A DNA stretch of 64,000 nt from positions 1 to 64,000 of the forward strand of contig JAFGVE010000023.1 in NCBI GenBank assembly GCA_016938175.1, in the 5' to 3' direction. Below are positions 8,622 through 18,532 of this stretch, piece after piece (the first letter of the stretch is position 1; the number at the start of each line of letters is the position of its first letter). A program made the position numbers and the translations under genes. The notes below the pieces were generated by a model. It made no database searches and was not told the origin of the DNA. It worked only from the letters and a program-made list of their open reading frames with translations. This DNA comes from Campylobacterales bacterium. GTDB lineage: Bacteria > Campylobacterota > Campylobacteria > Campylobacterales > Sulfurimonadaceae.

Positions 8622-9049
8622 ACTGGAAAATGCTTACACTTAATACAATCAGCCCAAATTTTATGCTCAGGCAGAGACTCTTTTGGAATTTCCACAAAAC
8701 CAAGACGTTCAAAAAAACTTTTCTTGTATGTTAAACTAAGTACTCTTTGCATTCCTAAGCTTTTTGCTTCATCTATAGACTTTTGTACAAGGTTTTCACC
8801 GATTTTCTGACCTCGAAGCTCCTCTTTAACAATAAGAGAACGTATTTCTCCCAAATAGGATGTATGAATATGAAGTGCACAAAAGCCAACTAATTCACCT
8901 TGTAGGTATGCCAAGGTATATGAACGTATATTTGTTGCTACTTCATCTTCACTTCTATCAAGTATAACTCCACTTTGTACTTCCGGAGCAATGAGAGCAC
9001 GCATATTTTTAATGTCTGAAAGATTTGCTTTTCTATATTCAACTTGCAT
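8588..9049 (-). CDS. argA: Short N-acetylglutamate synthase-type GNAT acetyltransferase
   Basis: GNAT fold with the acetyl-CoA loop RSLIVKEELRGQKIG and the conserved C-terminal stretch FFERLGFVEIPKESLP. It is followed by a cysteine pattern CIKCKHFPVCNE typical of the short bacterial NAGS-like proteins (argA of delta/epsilon-proteobacteria). It would supply N-acetylglutamate, the first arginine intermediate. The fused amino-acid-kinase domain of classical ArgA is absent, as is normal for this type. The four cysteines might bind a metal; this is not established. It overlaps engB by 11 bp. Confidence 0.78.
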   Translation of the reverse strand: MQVEYRKANLSDIKNMRALIAPEVQSGVILDRSEDEVATNIRSYTLAYLQGELVGFCALHIHTSYLGEIRSLIVKEELRGQKIGENLVQKSIDEAKSLGMQRVLSLTYKKSFFERLGFVEIPKESLPEHKIWADCIKCKHFPVCNEVSLIINL

Positions 9050-9659
9050 AGTTTTCTTCTTCTTTTAAAATATCATATATAACTTGGTTTACTTTAGTAA
9101 TACCACGTTTTTTAGCACTTGAAACACTCAAGGCATTTGGAAACTCTCGTCTTAAAGCATTTTGTTCTTTTTGATTTAGTTTATCAATCTTTGTAAAAAT
9201 TTGTAAAATCACCTGATTTTCTTTTAGATTTTGTTCTAAAAACTCATTTACAGAGGTATCTATTTCAAGATGTGGGTGTCTACAATCTATAAGATGTATA
9301 AAAAGCTTTATCTGCTCTCTACCAGCTATATAATCTGTAAGGTTTTTCTCCCAGTCTGATTTTATACTTTTTGCAACCTTTGCATAACCAAAACCCGGTA
9401 AATCTACAAATTTTGCATATAGTTTTTCACCACTCTCTCTGTCCATCATTGTAATATCAAAATAGTTAATTAAACGTGTTTTACCAGGTGTTGCAGAAAC
9501 TTTTGCAAGCCCTTTATGATCACTGAGTGCATTTAACAAAGAGCTTTTTCCTACGTTTGAACGTGCCATAAAGACAACTTCATTCTGCTCTTCTGATAGA
9601 GGTGCTTGCTTAATATTTGGTGCAGAAGTTACAAATTTCGACTCAACTATATCAACCAC
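9039..9659 (-). CDS. engB: Ribosome biogenesis GTPase EngB/YsxC/YihA
   Basis: TrmE-Era-EngA-EngB-type GTPase used in large-subunit assembly. The P-loop is ARSNVGKSS at residues ~32-40, switch-I threonines lie in SATPGKTRLIN, the G3 motif is DLPGFGYAKV, and G4 is TKID. The start is GTG at 9659, whose G is shared with the lptA stop (TAGTG), a one-base overlap implying coupled translation. The length of 206 residues is usual. Confidence 0.92.
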   Translation of the reverse strand: MVDIVESKFVTSAPNIKQAPLSEEQNEVVFMARSNVGKSSLLNALSDHKGLAKVSATPGKTRLINYFDITMMDRESGEKLYAKFVDLPGFGYAKVAKSIKSDWEKNLTDYIAGREQIKLFIHLIDCRHPHLEIDTSVNEFLEQNLKENQVILQIFTKIDKLNQKEQNALRREFPNALSVSSAKKRGITKVNQVIYDILKEEENYAS

Positions 9660-10126
9660 TAATTTGTCTCCTCATCAACAATATCAAAAATCATTATGAC
9701 CGGTTTTTTAACCACACCCTTTGCATATGCCTTGCCATTTACAATTTCCAAAACAACTTCATCACCCTGAATCTCTTTTTTCTCATCCAATTGTTTTAAA
9801 TGTACATCTTTAAAAAAATGGTACTCTTTTTTTTGTGGTAAAAAAACAGCTTTTTGTGCAATTCCAGAATATTTTGCACCCTGCTTTGTCTCTATAACAA
9901 AAGTGACATCTCCTATTGCTACAAATTTTGTAGGTTTATTGTTTTTATCAGTATATACAGTTACTTCAGAAGCATTGAGTTCATCACTACGTTTAATAAT
10001 ATTAACATGCCCAGTAAAGACTGAAATACCCTCGTTTTCATCTGCATGAAAACTATCTGAAGTTATTTTAAGTTCTTGGGCATACATAGTATGTAAACTC
10101 AGTAATAATAGTAATAAATATCTCAT
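9659..10126 (-). CDS. lptA: Lipopolysaccharide transport periplasmic protein LptA (OstA-like)
   Basis: Signal peptide of ~16 residues ending MYAQ, then a beta-jellyroll OstA domain. Matches are ITSDSFHADENEGISVFTGH, GDVTFVIET and QGDEVVLEIVNG. It bridges LPS between the inner-membrane LptBFGC complex and outer-membrane LptDE. It overlaps lptC by 4 bp and engB by 1 bp. The placement directly after lptC supports the call. Confidence 0.88.
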   Translation of the reverse strand: MRYLLLLLLSLHTMYAQELKITSDSFHADENEGISVFTGHVNIIKRSDELNASEVTVYTDKNNKPTKFVAIGDVTFVIETKQGAKYSGIAQKAVFLPQKKEYHFFKDVHLKQLDEKKEIQGDEVVLEIVNGKAYAKGVVKKPVIMIFDIVDEETN

Positions 10127-10644
10127 TTTGTGCTCTCTTCTAACTGGTATATTGCTTCAATATTTTTAGAACTTAATTTTTTTTGTGTGTTGTCATATAC
10201 AAAAGAGCTGCCTTTAACGCTCTCTTTACCTCTATAAACAATAAAAGCTTTATCTGTTGAAAGTATAGTCGATTTTTTGTTATATTGTGCCTCTTGGCTT
10301 TCAAAAATAAGACCATCTTCTCTGTTATACACAACATCCCCTTCAAGACTTATATCATCACCTTTATATAAACCTTTTTTAGCCTTCATATTAGCAATAT
10401 ACTCTTTTGAATTATCTGTATAGTTTATACCGTCTACGGTGTATCTGTCACTAAAACGTTTGGAGGAATCACCTAAAAGTATAGTCTTTAGACCTTGCCC
10501 GTCAAGTTCATATAGAGCAAATCCACTCAGTTCAAAGAGAGGTATTTCCGTAAATTTTTGCTGCTTAATTTCAAGTGGCTGAAAAAAAACATAAATAGCA
10601 AGAAGTACAGAAAAAATAAAACCAAAAAAGAGTGTGATATTTAT
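10123..10644 (-). CDS. lptC: LPS export ABC transporter periplasmic protein LptC, no canonical start codon
   Basis: The reading frame runs from the kdsC stop to 10123. It contains an N-terminal membrane anchor (LFFGFIFSVLLAIYVFF) followed by a periplasmic LptC-type jellyroll (FELSGFALYELDG, IEGDVVY-like repeats such as ISLEGDVVYNREDGL, and VKGSSFVYD). No ATG, GTG or TTG occurs in frame before the methionine at 10389. Starting there would remove the anchor and half the domain. An AAGGAG lies at 10656-10651, and the codon at ideal spacing (6 nt) is ATA at 10644, chosen here as start (173 residues). The alternatives are readthrough of the kdsC TAA, which is in the same frame, or a sequence error. 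The 3' end overlaps lptA by 4 bp. Confidence 0.75.
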   Translation of the reverse strand: MNITLFFGFIFSVLLAIYVFFQPLEIKQQKFTEIPLFELSGFALYELDGQGLKTILLGDSSKRFSDRYTVDGINYTDNSKEYIANMKAKKGLYKGDDISLEGDVVYNREDGLIFESQEAQYNKKSTILSTDKAFIVYRGKESVKGSSFVYDNTQKKLSSKNIEAIYQLEESTK

Positions 10645-10647
10645 AAC

Positions 10648-11148
10648 TTACTCCTTAATCCAAACAGAAAGAAAACTCTCTTTTTGATCATTCTCATTGA
10701 CTAATATATCAATCATCTCACGAACAGCACCTTTTCCACCACTGTTTTGCAAGGTTGTATCAACGAGGGCACGAATCTCTTCAACACCATCTTTAGGAGT
10801 AAAGCTTCTTCCTACTTTTTTGAGCATATGATAATCATTTAAATCATCTCCAATAGCACCTACTTCATAAAACTGTAGGCCTAAAGAGTCAACAAGTTCA
10901 TTAAGTACCTGCTCTTTATTTTTGATTCCCTGAAATAGATGCTGGATACCCAATTCATTGGCTCTATTTTTAACTATCTCAGACTTCCGTCCAGTAATAA
11001 TTGCAACTTGATTTCCCATTTTTATCCATGTTGCAATTCCAAGTCCATCTTTTACATTAAACTCTTTGCTCTCTATACCTTGAGCAGAATAGATCAAACC
11101 ACCGTCACTTAAACAGCCATCTACATCTAAAATAATTAATTTAATCAT
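10648..11148 (-). CDS. kdsC: 3-deoxy-D-manno-octulosonate 8-phosphate phosphatase (KdsC-type HAD)
   Basis: HAD phosphatase without a cap domain. The nucleophile motif is LDVDGCLSDG with Asp8 and Asp10, motif II is IITGRKS, and motif IV is GAIGDDLNDY. The 166-residue length fits tetrameric KdsC. It makes KDO for the LPS inner core, which fits the neighbouring lptC and lptA. It overlaps hisB by 4 bp. Its TAA stop is immediately followed, in the same frame, by the lptC frame. Confidence 0.9.
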   Translation of the reverse strand: MIKLIILDVDGCLSDGGLIYSAQGIESKEFNVKDGLGIATWIKMGNQVAIITGRKSEIVKNRANELGIQHLFQGIKNKEQVLNELVDSLGLQFYEVGAIGDDLNDYHMLKKVGRSFTPKDGVEEIRALVDTTLQNSGGKGAVREMIDILVNENDQKESFLSVWIKE

Positions 11149-11717
11149 AAAACATCTTTTGTACTAGGAATACCAACTCTTTGATTATAAGCAGTTGCTC
11201 TACGTATAGCTACTGCAACCGATTTAAAAGCTGCTTCAATAATATGATGCTTGTTTTTTCCACGTAACTGTATAATATGCATGCTCATACGTGCATTCAA
11301 TACAAAAGCACGGAAAAACTCTTCAACAAGTTCCGTATCAAACTGCCCTACTTTTCCACTTACCGCAAGTTCAAAAACTAAAAATGGGCGATTGCTCAAA
11401 TCCAAATCACAAGATACACACGTTTCATCCATAACAATATTAGCACTTCCAAAACGCTCCATATTTTTTACCGGATATATAGCATCTGCAAGCAGAGAAC
11501 CTAAAACAATTCCAACGTCTTCAACACTGTGATGGTCATCAATATGTGTATCCCCTTTACAGCTTATATCTAAATCTATAAGCGAGTGTTTGGAAAAACT
11601 CTCTAACATATGATCTAAAAATCCCACCCCGGTGTTTATATTGCTTTTACCTGTTCCATTTAATTCCAGGGAAATTGTTATATCAGTCTCTTTAGTAGTT
11701 CTTGTTTTTGTTATCAT
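11145..11717 (-). CDS. hisB: Imidazoleglycerol-phosphate dehydratase
   Basis: Monofunctional HisB dehydratase of histidine biosynthesis. The two metal-binding motifs are GFLDHMLESFSKHS near residue 37 and DDHHSVEDVGI near residue 62. The C-terminal repeat HHIIEAAFKSVAVAIRRA is also present. There is no fused phosphatase domain, and 190 residues is the usual size. Other his genes are not nearby. Here it sits inside the envelope operon between rlpA and kdsC, so expression is probably constitutive. Confidence 0.95.
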   Translation of the reverse strand: MITKTRTTKETDITISLELNGTGKSNINTGVGFLDHMLESFSKHSLIDLDISCKGDTHIDDHHSVEDVGIVLGSLLADAIYPVKNMERFGSANIVMDETCVSCDLDLSNRPFLVFELAVSGKVGQFDTELVEEFFRAFVLNARMSMHIIQLRGKNKHHIIEAAFKSVAVAIRRATAYNQRVGIPSTKDVL

Positions 11718-11720
11718 ATA

Positions 11721-12539
11721 TTACTCCTCTTTTACTATAAATGCATTTGCAAATTGGCTATTTTCTTTATAGTCTCTTGCCTCTTGCTCACTTTTAAAAC
11801 CTTTGAGCCATACTTTAAAGATTCTTTTGTCATTCATCTCAACATCTTTAATTATAGTCCTATATCCATCTGTATTATCATATTTTTCTTGCGTAATAAT
11901 GGCACCTTCTATACGGGTAAATGATGCAATTTGAAGTGCAAAATCCTCTACAGACTGCTCTTGTGGTGCCTCTTTTAGCTGCTGTTTTGTAGGAATAGTT
12001 CGACTCCCCTTAACTTGAAATCCAAGAACCTCAAGCTTTACAGGTGCAGTTCCAGCTCCAACCATATCTATTTGATGTGCAGCTTTATTTGAGAGATCTA
12101 TAATTCTTGTTCCAACAAAAGGTCCTCTATCATTAATTCTTACGACCGCTGTTTTTCCATTACGCTCATTCGTAACCTTCACAATTGTATTCATTGGTAA
12201 TGTCTTATGTGCAGCAGTCATATCGTGCATATTGTACGTTTCACCATTTGAAGTAAGCTTTCCGTGAAAATCAGGCCCATACCAAGAAGCCTTACCTCTA
12301 AATGTATCGCCAACACTGACAACAGTAGGATAGTATTTTACACCACGAATTACATATGGACGCATTGTTGGATGCGTATATGTCTTTTTATCCATTGTAG
12401 AACTATGTGCATTCGCATCATCTGAGTATGTCTTTGCAGGTGCAAAATCATAGTTTCTATAGGTATTTTTCCCACGCGTGCTACATGCACTCAAAAATAC
12501 TAAAGAAACTACAAGTGAGTAGGTTAAAACTTTATTCAT
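11721..12539 (-). CDS. rlpA: RlpA-family septal lytic transglycosylase lipoprotein with SPOR domain
   Basis: Lipoprotein signal with lipobox FLSAC (Cys19). A double-psi beta-barrel lies at about residues 85-175, with [30 protein letters not shown] and the catalytic-type [11 protein letters not shown] followed by RIIDLS. A C-terminal SPOR domain (FALQIASF to NAFIVKEE) should bind glycan strands lacking stem peptides. In Pseudomonas RlpA is a lytic transglycosylase of the daughter-cell septum. Here the neighbour is mltD, with which it overlaps by 8 bp, so the two wall-cleaving enzymes are probably made together. Confidence 0.88.
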   Translation of the reverse strand: MNKVLTYSLVVSLVFLSACSTRGKNTYRNYDFAPAKTYSDDANAHSSTMDKKTYTHPTMRPYVIRGVKYYPTVVSVGDTFRGKASWYGPDFHGKLTSNGETYNMHDMTAAHKTLPMNTIVKVTNERNGKTAVVRINDRGPFVGTRIIDLSNKAAHQIDMVGAGTAPVKLEVLGFQVKGSRTIPTKQQLKEAPQEQSVEDFALQIASFTRIEGAIITQEKYDNTDGYRTIIKDVEMNDKRIFKVWLKGFKSEQEARDYKENSQFANAFIVKEE

Positions 12540-13761
12540 AAATTTTCAACCTTTCTCCTACTTTTATAAGTGAACTCTGCAACTTATTTTGCAGTTTAAT
12601 ATTTTGCACACTCACCTTAAAGGCACGTGATATAGACTCAAGCGAATCGCCTTTTTTTACAATGTAATAGTGCTTTGTTTGCAATTTTGCCACTTTACTT
12701 TTCTTACTAATTGGAATAATAAGCTTTTGCTTGAGTCTTAAATTATTATTTTTTAGTTTATTAAAATCTTTAATAACTTTGTACGAAACGCCATATTTTT
12801 TGCCTATATACGAGAGATTATCTCCGCGTGTTACAACATGAATTTTATAAATGTTTTTGATAGGCTCTTCATAATACTTTTGTTTAAATTCAGCCAGCTT
12901 AACGTAAGGGATGTAAATATCATACCCTTTGGCATACGGAGGTACAAAATCATATTTTAGATGACGGTTTAGCTTTTTTAAATCACTAGCAGGCATATCA
13001 AGAATTTTTGCAACTCTATTTAAAGACTCACCACTTGCCAACTTTACAGTCGAAATAGTATATGCACTCGCGCGATTTAAAAGGTATTCGTATTCACTTG
13101 AAAGTAGATACTGTTCATCCGTTCCCATAAGTGCAAGCGCTACAATTTTTCTTATGTAAAATCGACTCTCTTTTGGAATATATTTCTTCTTTTCATCAAG
13201 TAAAACATTTAAATCATCTGTACCAGCCTTACGTATGGCTTGACTTAAACGCCCTCCTCCACAGTTATAAGCGATTGCAGCAAGATACCACTTTCCAAAA
13301 CGTTGATGCAAAGAAGATAAATATTTTGCAGCAGCCTCAGTTGACTTAATAAGATCACGACGCTCATCAACATACTCATCAATTTTCAAATTATAGTAGC
13401 GACCTGTTTCAGGCATAAACTGCCACAAACCTGCTGCACGTTTTTTAGAGTATGCATGTGTTCGAAAATTAGACTCTGCCATGGCAAGATAAAGAAACTC
13501 TTGAGGAACATCATATTTTACAAGTGCATTTTTAATAGCAGGAATAAATATATATGCCTCATTCATAGCTTTAAAAAAGTGTTTACTTTTTGCATTAGAG
13601 CTATTTTTATTGCGCATCTCATTCATTATTGGGTCATATAAAAAAGATGGAGCAATATCAAAAGAGTCGAGTGTGTTTAGCTCTTTATTGGAATTTGTTT
13701 CATAAGTTAAATTCGCAAAAAGTATAAGAGGAGTTACAAAAAATATAAAATATTTAAACAT
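12532..13761 (-). CDS. mltD: Membrane-bound lytic murein transglycosylase D (SLT domain plus LysM repeats)
   Basis: Signal peptide, then a goose-lysozyme-like SLT domain with catalytic Glu96 in [11 protein letters not shown], followed by [17 protein letters not shown] and [11 protein letters not shown]. Two C-terminal LysM modules ([17 protein letters not shown] and [17 protein letters not shown]) bind peptidoglycan. A third, weaker LysM-like segment lies in [17 protein letters not shown]. It cleaves the glycan backbone to anhydromuropeptides. It starts the rlpA-to-mrdA part of the cluster. The 102 bp upstream probably hold a promoter. Confidence 0.9.
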   Translation of the reverse strand: MFKYFIFFVTPLILFANLTYETNSNKELNTLDSFDIAPSFLYDPIMNEMRNKNSSNAKSKHFFKAMNEAYIFIPAIKNALVKYDVPQEFLYLAMAESNFRTHAYSKKRAAGLWQFMPETGRYYNLKIDEYVDERRDLIKSTEAAAKYLSSLHQRFGKWYLAAIAYNCGGGRLSQAIRKAGTDDLNVLLDEKKKYIPKESRFYIRKIVALALMGTDEQYLLSSEYEYLLNRASAYTISTVKLASGESLNRVAKILDMPASDLKKLNRHLKYDFVPPYAKGYDIYIPYVKLAEFKQKYYEEPIKNIYKIHVVTRGDNLSYIGKKYGVSYKVIKDFNKLKNNNLRLKQKLIIPISKKSKVAKLQTKHYYIVKKGDSLESISRAFKVSVQNIKLQNKLQSSLIKVGERLKIYE

Positions 13762-13863
13762 ATGCCACTTTAATCTTAAAATTTATTTTCTTATAGATTT
13801 TATCCAAAAGTTTATTAATAAAGCATATAGTGGCTAGTCAAAAAATAATCAGCTTAGTTCATA
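13762..13863 (-). promoter_or_regulatory. Intergenic segment between tatD and mltD; possible mltD promoter
   Basis: 102 bp, very AT-rich. On the minus strand there are weak -10-like strings (GATAAAAT, TATAAG), but no clear TATAAT or -35 and no convincing terminator after tatD. Transcription from recN-tatD could continue into mltD. Confidence 0.25.
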
Positions 13864-14640
13864 CTATGAAATATTAAATAGTTTTAAAGCATTATTTGTT
13901 GTTGTTTCTTTGATGTTTTGTAAAGGAATATCTAAAAGCTCAGAAATTTTTTGTGCTACAAATGTAGTATATAAAGGTTCATTTCTCTCACCACGATGTG
14001 GTGTAGGTGTTAAGTATGGTCCATCCGTTTCTATAAGTAGCCTCTCTTGTGGTATCTTCGGTAATACATTTACAAGTTTTTTTGCATTTTTAAATGTCAA
14101 CACACCTCCAATTCCAAAATAAAAACCCTCCTCAGCCAAAGATAGAAGCTCTTCGTCTGCATTGAAACAGTGTAGTACTCCACCAACTTCACCGGCACCA
14201 AATTCTAAAAGTACAGCTTTAGAGTCCCTAGAAGCATCTCTTACATGAACAATAAGAGGTTTTTTATATTTTTTAGCAAGTTCTATTTGTGAACTAAAAA
14301 CTCTTTTTTGCTCCTGTTTTTCTTGCTCCTTCTCTTCATCTGTTCCTTTTAGTCTAAAATAATCAAGTCCACACTCACCTATAGCCACACACTTCTCATG
14401 CATTACATACTCTTCAAAGTTTAGATTATCAAATTGTTCTTTGTCATATGGGTGTATTCCAACAGCAAAATAAACATCGTCATGCTTTTGTGCTATATCT
14501 ATTGCTCTTTGGAGTGTTGTAGCATCCGCACCAGGAATGATAAAACGCTCCACTCCAGCTTTTCTCGCTCTTCTTAAGACCTCTTCTAAGTCCTCATCGT
14601 AACGACTATCATCAAGGTGTATATGTGTATCTACAATCAT
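13864..14640 (-). CDS. tatD: TatD-family metal-dependent hydrolase (DNase)
   Basis: TIM-barrel amidohydrolase. Metal ligands are in DTHIHLDD (His6, His8), the glutamate is in AIGECGLDYF, and other motifs are PLIVHVRDA, VLHCFNA and LIETDGPYLTP. The 258-residue length is typical. The family has 3'-5' exonuclease or deoxyribonuclease activity with roles in DNA repair. It follows recN with a 4-bp overlap, which fits a shared repair context. Confidence 0.92.
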   Translation of the reverse strand: MIVDTHIHLDDSRYDEDLEEVLRRARKAGVERFIIPGADATTLQRAIDIAQKHDDVYFAVGIHPYDKEQFDNLNFEEYVMHEKCVAIGECGLDYFRLKGTDEEKEQEKQEQKRVFSSQIELAKKYKKPLIVHVRDASRDSKAVLLEFGAGEVGGVLHCFNADEELLSLAEEGFYFGIGGVLTFKNAKKLVNVLPKIPQERLLIETDGPYLTPTPHRGERNEPLYTTFVAQKISELLDIPLQNIKETTTNNALKLFNIS

Positions 14641-16172
14641 TTCTCTGCCTCTAAGAGCTCTTGAGCAAATTTTTTTGCTTCTAAGGAGATATTTTCCCCG
14701 CTGATGATTCTTGCAATTTCATCAATTTTTTCAGTGAATGTAAGCTCTTTTGTTTTTGAAATAGTACCATCTTTATATACCAAGAAGTGTTGGTCTCCCA
14801 TTGAAGTGAGTTGTGGCTGATGTGAGATAACAAATATTTGAAAGTATTTTGAAAGCTTTTTAAGAACTTTAGCAACACTCATAGACTCCTCTCCACTTAA
14901 ATTAGCATCTATTTCATCTAACATTAAAATTCCGCCATTTTTTGTCATCGACTCAGATTTCAGTGCTAAAATGGCTAATCTAAGACGATTAAATTCTCCT
15001 GTACTTACTTTTGAAAGCTCTGTAGCATTTAAGAGTATAGTCACCTTATCTATACCAAGACTAGAAAAAGGAATTTTTTCTAAACTAACAGTAGCGTCAC
15101 GAAGATAGAGACTTTTTAGATACTTATTTAAACTCTCTTCAAAAGGTTTTATAGCATTTTGGCGTAAAAGACTTATCTCTTCTGCAAGTTCATTTGTACT
15201 TTTTAAAAGCCTTTTACAACGTTCTTCTAGTTCACTTTTAGCAATCTCTATATTTTCATACTTCAGTAACTCTTGTTCCTTTTGGTCCTTATAAGCAAGT
15301 GCATCTTCAATACTTCCATACCGTCTTTTAAGGGAACTAATCTCTTCTATACGATTTAAAACTTCTTCTATATTTACATCCTCAAGTGCACTAAATCGCT
15401 CTTGAGCAGTATCAAAGTGTGAACGGAGTTCATTCATAGCATCATCAAAAAAAGAACTTTCCACATCAAGCATATCTAAAGCTGAAGAAACAAGATGTTC
15501 TGAGTTGAAAATTTCCATAGCACTGCCAAGTGTCTCCAAAACTTTCTCTTTTTTTGAAAGTTCTTTTTTTATTTGGGACAACTCTTCATCTTCATCCATA
15601 GATGGGTTTACATCAGCAATCTTCTTTATCTCAAATGCTGTAAACTCTTTAAGTTCAACTATCTTTTTCTCTTCTTCTTCCAATCTTTCCAATTCTTTTT
15701 TAGCATCTACATACTCTACATAATTCTGCTCGTATTGCTCTTTTAAGGTAAGAATAGTTTTCGATTTAATTGCAATACGTGCATCCAATATAGTGAGTAA
15801 GTTGTCATTTTCAAAATCGCTGTAGTCTTTCAAACTTAAATGACGTAAATAATCAGAAGCCAGCTCAGATATAGCTTTTTTAGAGAGAGTTTGATTATTG
15901 ACAAAATAACGAGAGTTCCCTTTTTTAATGTGTTTAAATACGTTAATGTCTTCATTCTCTATTCCAAGCTCTTCACCATTTATACTCCAAGTAACACTTG
16001 ACTCACAGAGTGATGCTTCACATGATGTGGTTCCTAAAGATGCAAGTATAGAATTCATAAGAATAGATTTTCCACTTCCACTTGGACCAGTAAAGACTAC
16101 AAGGCCAGACGATAAATTGAGTTCTACTTCATCAAAACTAAGATAATTCTTGAGATAAAATCTCTCTATCAT
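14637..16172 (-). CDS. recN: DNA repair ATPase RecN (SMC-like)
   Basis: SMC-type protein for double-strand-break repair. Walker A is GPSGSGKSILMNS near residue 30, the ABC signature is LSKVSTGEFNRLRLAILAL, and Walker B is GGILMLDEIDANLSG, followed by the D-loop and the H-loop FVISHQPQL. Between them are two long coiled-coil arms (residues ~150-340) shorter than in E. coli RecN; 511 residues total is usual for Campylobacterota. First gene of the minus-strand cluster. Confidence 0.92.
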   Translation of the reverse strand: MIERFYLKNYLSFDEVELNLSSGLVVFTGPSGSGKSILMNSILASLGTTSCEASLCESSVTWSINGEELGIENEDINVFKHIKKGNSRYFVNNQTLSKKAISELASDYLRHLSLKDYSDFENDNLLTILDARIAIKSKTILTLKEQYEQNYVEYVDAKKELERLEEEEKKIVELKEFTAFEIKKIADVNPSMDEDEELSQIKKELSKKEKVLETLGSAMEIFNSEHLVSSALDMLDVESSFFDDAMNELRSHFDTAQERFSALEDVNIEEVLNRIEEISSLKRRYGSIEDALAYKDQKEQELLKYENIEIAKSELEERCKRLLKSTNELAEEISLLRQNAIKPFEESLNKYLKSLYLRDATVSLEKIPFSSLGIDKVTILLNATELSKVSTGEFNRLRLAILALKSESMTKNGGILMLDEIDANLSGEESMSVAKVLKKLSKYFQIFVISHQPQLTSMGDQHFLVYKDGTISKTKELTFTEKIDEIARIISGENISLEAKKFAQELLEAEK

Positions 16173-16294
16173 TTATTTTCCTTGAATATAATTGTACAAT
16201 ATACGTAAAATCATAATACAAAATAGTAATTTTGCTTACAAACTATTGCATTTTGTCATAATATTTTACTCTCTTACCTAAATTAAGGAACAAC
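16173..16294. promoter_or_regulatory. Divergent promoter region between recN and the BASS-type transporter
   Basis: For the plus-strand transporter there is a CATAAT at 16257-16262, followed about 25 bp later by AAGGAAC before the ATG. For recN the minus strand holds TATATT and TATGAT candidates. No operator symmetry stands out. Confidence 0.4.
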
Positions 16295-17239
16295 ATGAAG
16301 CTTACCCTCATATTTTTAGCAATGGTACTCGGATTACTCTATGGGCACTTATACAATGGTTTTATCTTTAGTTCTAAAATTTGTCTTTTTGCAGGTCTTA
16401 CTCTGATTATGCCTACACTTTTTAAAGTGAAGCTGAGAGATATTACTCTCCTGTATACACATAAAAACGTGATGTTAAAAGGATTATTAGTCAATTATGT
16501 TGTGCTACCATCTATTGCGGTTTTAATAGGATTAGCAACAGGAAACTTCGGAATAGCAGCTGGACTCTTTTTACTTTCTGTCTTAAGTGGTGGCGGTATG
16601 GTTATGCACTGGATTAAAACTGCACAGGCAGATACATCTTTGGGCTTTTTACTCCTACTTGTAAACCTACTCTCTGTATCGCTTTCGCTACTCATGTTAC
16701 ATAACTTCGGTATTTATACATCTGAATATTTTCATGAATCCTATCTTGATGGTCCAAATATGGGAAGTTTTGCAAAAGGTATTTTAATTCTGCTTATTAT
16801 CGTGCCATTTATTGCAAGTCGTGTCATTATTTTTATAAAACCTCTTCAAGAATTCATAGAAAACCAAAAAAGTATTATCAGTAATGCGAGTATATTTATC
16901 ATCATCTTTTATCTTTTTGCGCTACAAAACTCGCAAACACTTTTTGAAATTTACGATTTTGAACCAGAACTGATTTATATTTCCTTTATAGCTGTAATAG
17001 CATTTTATGGGGCTATTTATCTGGTTTCCAAAAGAGTTTATAACAAGAATTCCCCTCAAGAAAGAGCTGCTTTTTGGCATACTGTCACACGATATATTAC
17101 TTTAGCTCTTGTTATTTCAACTTTCTCTATAGGTACATTTGGAACTTCAATGCTACTTCCAATTATGTTCGCTTACATTATTCAAATTCCATTTTCAGCT
17201 AAAATAAGTCAAATGCAACAAAAGGAGATAGAACAATGA
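16295..17239 (+). CDS. BASS-like sodium-dependent permease (bile acid:sodium symporter fold)
   Basis: About nine to ten hydrophobic segments. The arrangement AAGLFLLSVLSGGGMVMHWIK and the C-terminal TFGTSMLLPIMFAYIIQIPF resemble the two halves of bile acid/sodium symporter-type transporters, but the similarity seen by eye is modest and the substrate is unknown. The next gene, a cytochrome b, overlaps by 4 bp, suggesting a functional pair. Confidence 0.5.
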   Translation: MKLTLIFLAMVLGLLYGHLYNGFIFSSKICLFAGLTLIMPTLFKVKLRDITLLYTHKNVMLKGLLVNYVVLPSIAVLIGLATGNFGIAAGLFLLSVLSGGGMVMHWIKTAQADTSLGFLLLLVNLLSVSLSLLMLHNFGIYTSEYFHESYLDGPNMGSFAKGILILLIIVPFIASRVIIFIKPLQEFIENQKSIISNASIFIIIFYLFALQNSQTLFEIYDFEPELIYISFIAVIAFYGAIYLVSKRVYNKNSPQERAAFWHTVTRYITLALVISTFSIGTFGTSMLLPIMFAYIIQIPFSAKISQMQQKEIEQ

Positions 17240-17809
17240 AATACTCACTTAGCTTTAGAGTCTGGCACTGGTTAAATGCACTTGTTATACTTGGATTGGT
17301 TGGAACAGTACTTTTACGATGGACTTTTCTCTCCAAAACAGATAATGCAGAAATCCTTGCTAATAAACTTTTGAGCATGGGAATCACGATTACCCATGAA
17401 CAAGCAATTACCTTAGCAAAATCACTTCGTGTTGAGCTATGGGAATGGCACATTATATTAGGATTTATTTTTGCAGCTCTTTTACTTCTCAGAGCAATCT
17501 TAGAAAAATTAGATGCAAGAAATGTTGCTCCTTTCAAAGAGTTGGACTTGCATCATAAAATCGTGCAAATATCCTACTGTGTACTTTACATTGTACTTAC
17601 AACTTTAGCAGTTACTGGTTTGCTACTTTATTTTTCAAAAGAACTCTCTATCGCTAAAGAGATTGTACACAACATTAAAGAACTACATGAACTTGTCTAT
17701 TACTATGTAGCTTTTTTCATTCCTGTACATATAGCAGGTGTATTTTTTGCAGATGCAACAAAAGAGAAAGGATTGGTTTCAGATATGATAAATGGAGGGG
17801 TAAAAGAGA

Positions 17810-17817
<8 letters not shown>
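17236..17817 (+). CDS. Membrane cytochrome b561-like protein
   Basis: Four-helix di-haem cytochrome b of the b561/HupC type. Candidate haem ligands are His11 (VWHWLN) and His72 (EWHIILGF), paired with His151 (LHELVYYY) and His165 (IPVHIAGV). Such proteins take electrons from a periplasmic or membrane dehydrogenase to the quinone pool. No dehydrogenase subunit is adjacent; the partner here is the transporter that overlaps its start. The stop lies inside a hairpin shared with adk. Confidence 0.75.
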
Positions 17818-18490
<673 letters not shown>

Positions 18491-18502
18491 TTATAGGTGC
18501 GG

Positions 18503-18508
18503 ATTATA
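18503..18508 (-). promoter_or_regulatory. Probable -10 element for adk
   Basis: TATAAT on the minus strand (ATTATA at 18503-18508), about 30 bp before the adk start, in the 60-bp gap after nadK. The leader has AGGACAC as a plausible ribosome-binding site. Confidence 0.5.
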
Positions 18509-18532
18509 ATATAGTTTACCTTGGAGTTATAT

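Noticed and set aside
11251..11532. Plus-strand open frame inside hisB
   Set aside because: Antisense to a highly conserved gene; no independent support.
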